Assembly (NCBI GenBank): GCA_025350705.1
Contig: JANXXH010000153.1
Span: 1-48,008 of the forward strand
From: Gallionella sp.
GTDB taxonomy: Bacteria > Pseudomonadota > Gammaproteobacteria > Burkholderiales > Gallionellaceae
DNA: 48,008 nt
Reading direction: 5' to 3'
Program-made: the position numbers and the translations under genes
In this document: piece by piece, positions 47,156-48,008 of the stretch
Layout of the letters: each line of letters starts with the position of its first letter
Position numbering within the stretch: position 1 is the stretch's first letter
Notes under the pieces: generated by a model
Told to the model about the DNA's origin: nothing
Seen by the model: the letters and a program-made list of their open reading frames with translations, nothing else
Databases searched by the model: none

Positions 47156-48008
47156 ATGGAACTCGCAAAAAGTTTTGAACCGAAAGACATCGAAGCGCGC
47201 TGGTATCCAAAATGGGAAGTATCCGGCTACTTCAAGGCCGGACTAGATACCTCCAAGAAAGAAAATTTCTGCATCCAGTTGCCGCCGCCTAATGTGACCG
47301 GCACGCTGCACATGGGGCACGGTTTCAACCAGACACTGATGGATGCGCTGACGCGCTATCACCGCATGCGCGGCCACGACACGCTGTGGCAGCCGGGCAC
47401 CGACCATGCAGGCATCGCCACGCAAATGGTGGTGGAGCGTCAGTTGAATGCCGAGGGCAAGACCCGGCTTGATCTGGGCCGGGACGCCTTCATCGAACGC
47501 GTCTGGAGCTGGAAGGCCCAGTCAGGCGGATTGATATCCAACCAGTTGCGGCGGCTGGGCGCCTCCGTGGACTGGAGCAGGGATCGATTCACCATGGATC
47601 CGCAGCTTTCGAGCGCGGTGACCGCGGTGTTCGTGCGGCTGTACCGCGAAGGCCTGATCTACCGCGGCAAGCGCCTGGTGAACTGGGATCCGGCGCTCAA
47701 AACGGCGTTGTCGGATCTGGAGGTGGCCGCGCACGAAGAGCAGGGCAGCCTCTGGCATCTTCGCTATCCGCTCGCCGACGGCAGCGGATCGCTTGTGGTT
47801 GCGACCACGCGGCCTGAGACGATGCTGGGCGACACGGCGGTGGCCGTCCATCCGGAGGACGAGCGCTACCGCTCCTGGGTGGGACGCCGTCTGCGCCTGC
47901 CGCTGACGGGGCGCGAAGTGCCGATCATCGCCGACACGTATGTCGATCCGGCCTTCGGCAGCGGCTGCGTCAAGATCACTCCCGCGCACGACTTCAACGA
48001 CTACGAGG
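47156..48008 (+). CDS. valS: Valyl-tRNA synthetase, truncated by window end
   Basis: [78 protein letters not shown]; open to the last base. Confidence 0.96.
   Translation, partial: MELAKSFEPKDIEARWYPKWEVSGYFKAGLDTSKKENFCIQLPPPNVTGTLHMGHGFNQTLMDALTRYHRMRGHDTLWQPGTDHAGIATQMVVERQLNAEGKTRLDLGRDAFIERVWSWKAQSGGLISNQLRRLGASVDWSRDRFTMDPQLSSAVTAVFVRLYREGLIYRGKRLVNWDPALKTALSDLEVAAHEEQGSLWHLRYPLADGSGSLVVATTRPETMLGDTAVAVHPEDERYRSWVGRRLRLPLTGREVPIIADTYVDPAFGSGCVKITPAHDFNDYE

Noticed and set aside
47001-47246. 81-aa ORF in the valS leader, considered as a leader peptide
   Set aside because: Not enriched in Val codons, runs into valS in another frame, and its start overlaps the repeat element.
47522-47989. 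155-aa minus-strand ORF
   Set aside because: Antisense to the GC-rich part of valS; expected from high GC.

Overview
The window is a mostly ordinary chromosomal segment of a betaproteobacterium. The gene content (ilvBNC-psd-pssA-leuA block, radC/coaBC/dut, lptFG/pepA/holC/valS) looks Nitrosomonadales/Gallionellaceae-like, but that placement is inference. Core genes recognised: mfd, tgt, queA, tRNA-Leu(CAA), mnmA, purB, radC, coaBC, dut, rppH, proS, wrbA, leuA, pssA, psd, ilvC, ilvN, ilvB, an ECF-type sigma factor, lptG/lptF, pepA, holC and a truncated valS. The main accessory signals are: (1) a c-di-GMP-I (GEMM-I) riboswitch aptamer, directly behind a sigma70-like promoter, leading an operon for an IgGFc-binding-like lipoprotein, a TPR/beta-barrel protein and a FecR-domain protein, in a window that also has two GGDEF-EAL proteins; (2) a GH26 lipoprotein plus outer-membrane-barrel cassette between pssA and leuA, bordered by a diverged 5' fragment of leuA; (3) a DUF2971 gene with a comparable but much shorter remnant of the radC start region, suggesting the same type of insertion; (4) a structured dispersed repeat after dut with a partial second copy in the valS leader; (5) short leader or small ORFs before leuA and ilvB and a free-standing 29-aa membrane-peptide ORF; (6) an in-frame palindromic repeat in the CoaBC linker; (7) a composition shift inside valS. 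No CRISPR array, transposase, integrase or rRNA was seen. All calls come from reading the sequence; no database search was run.
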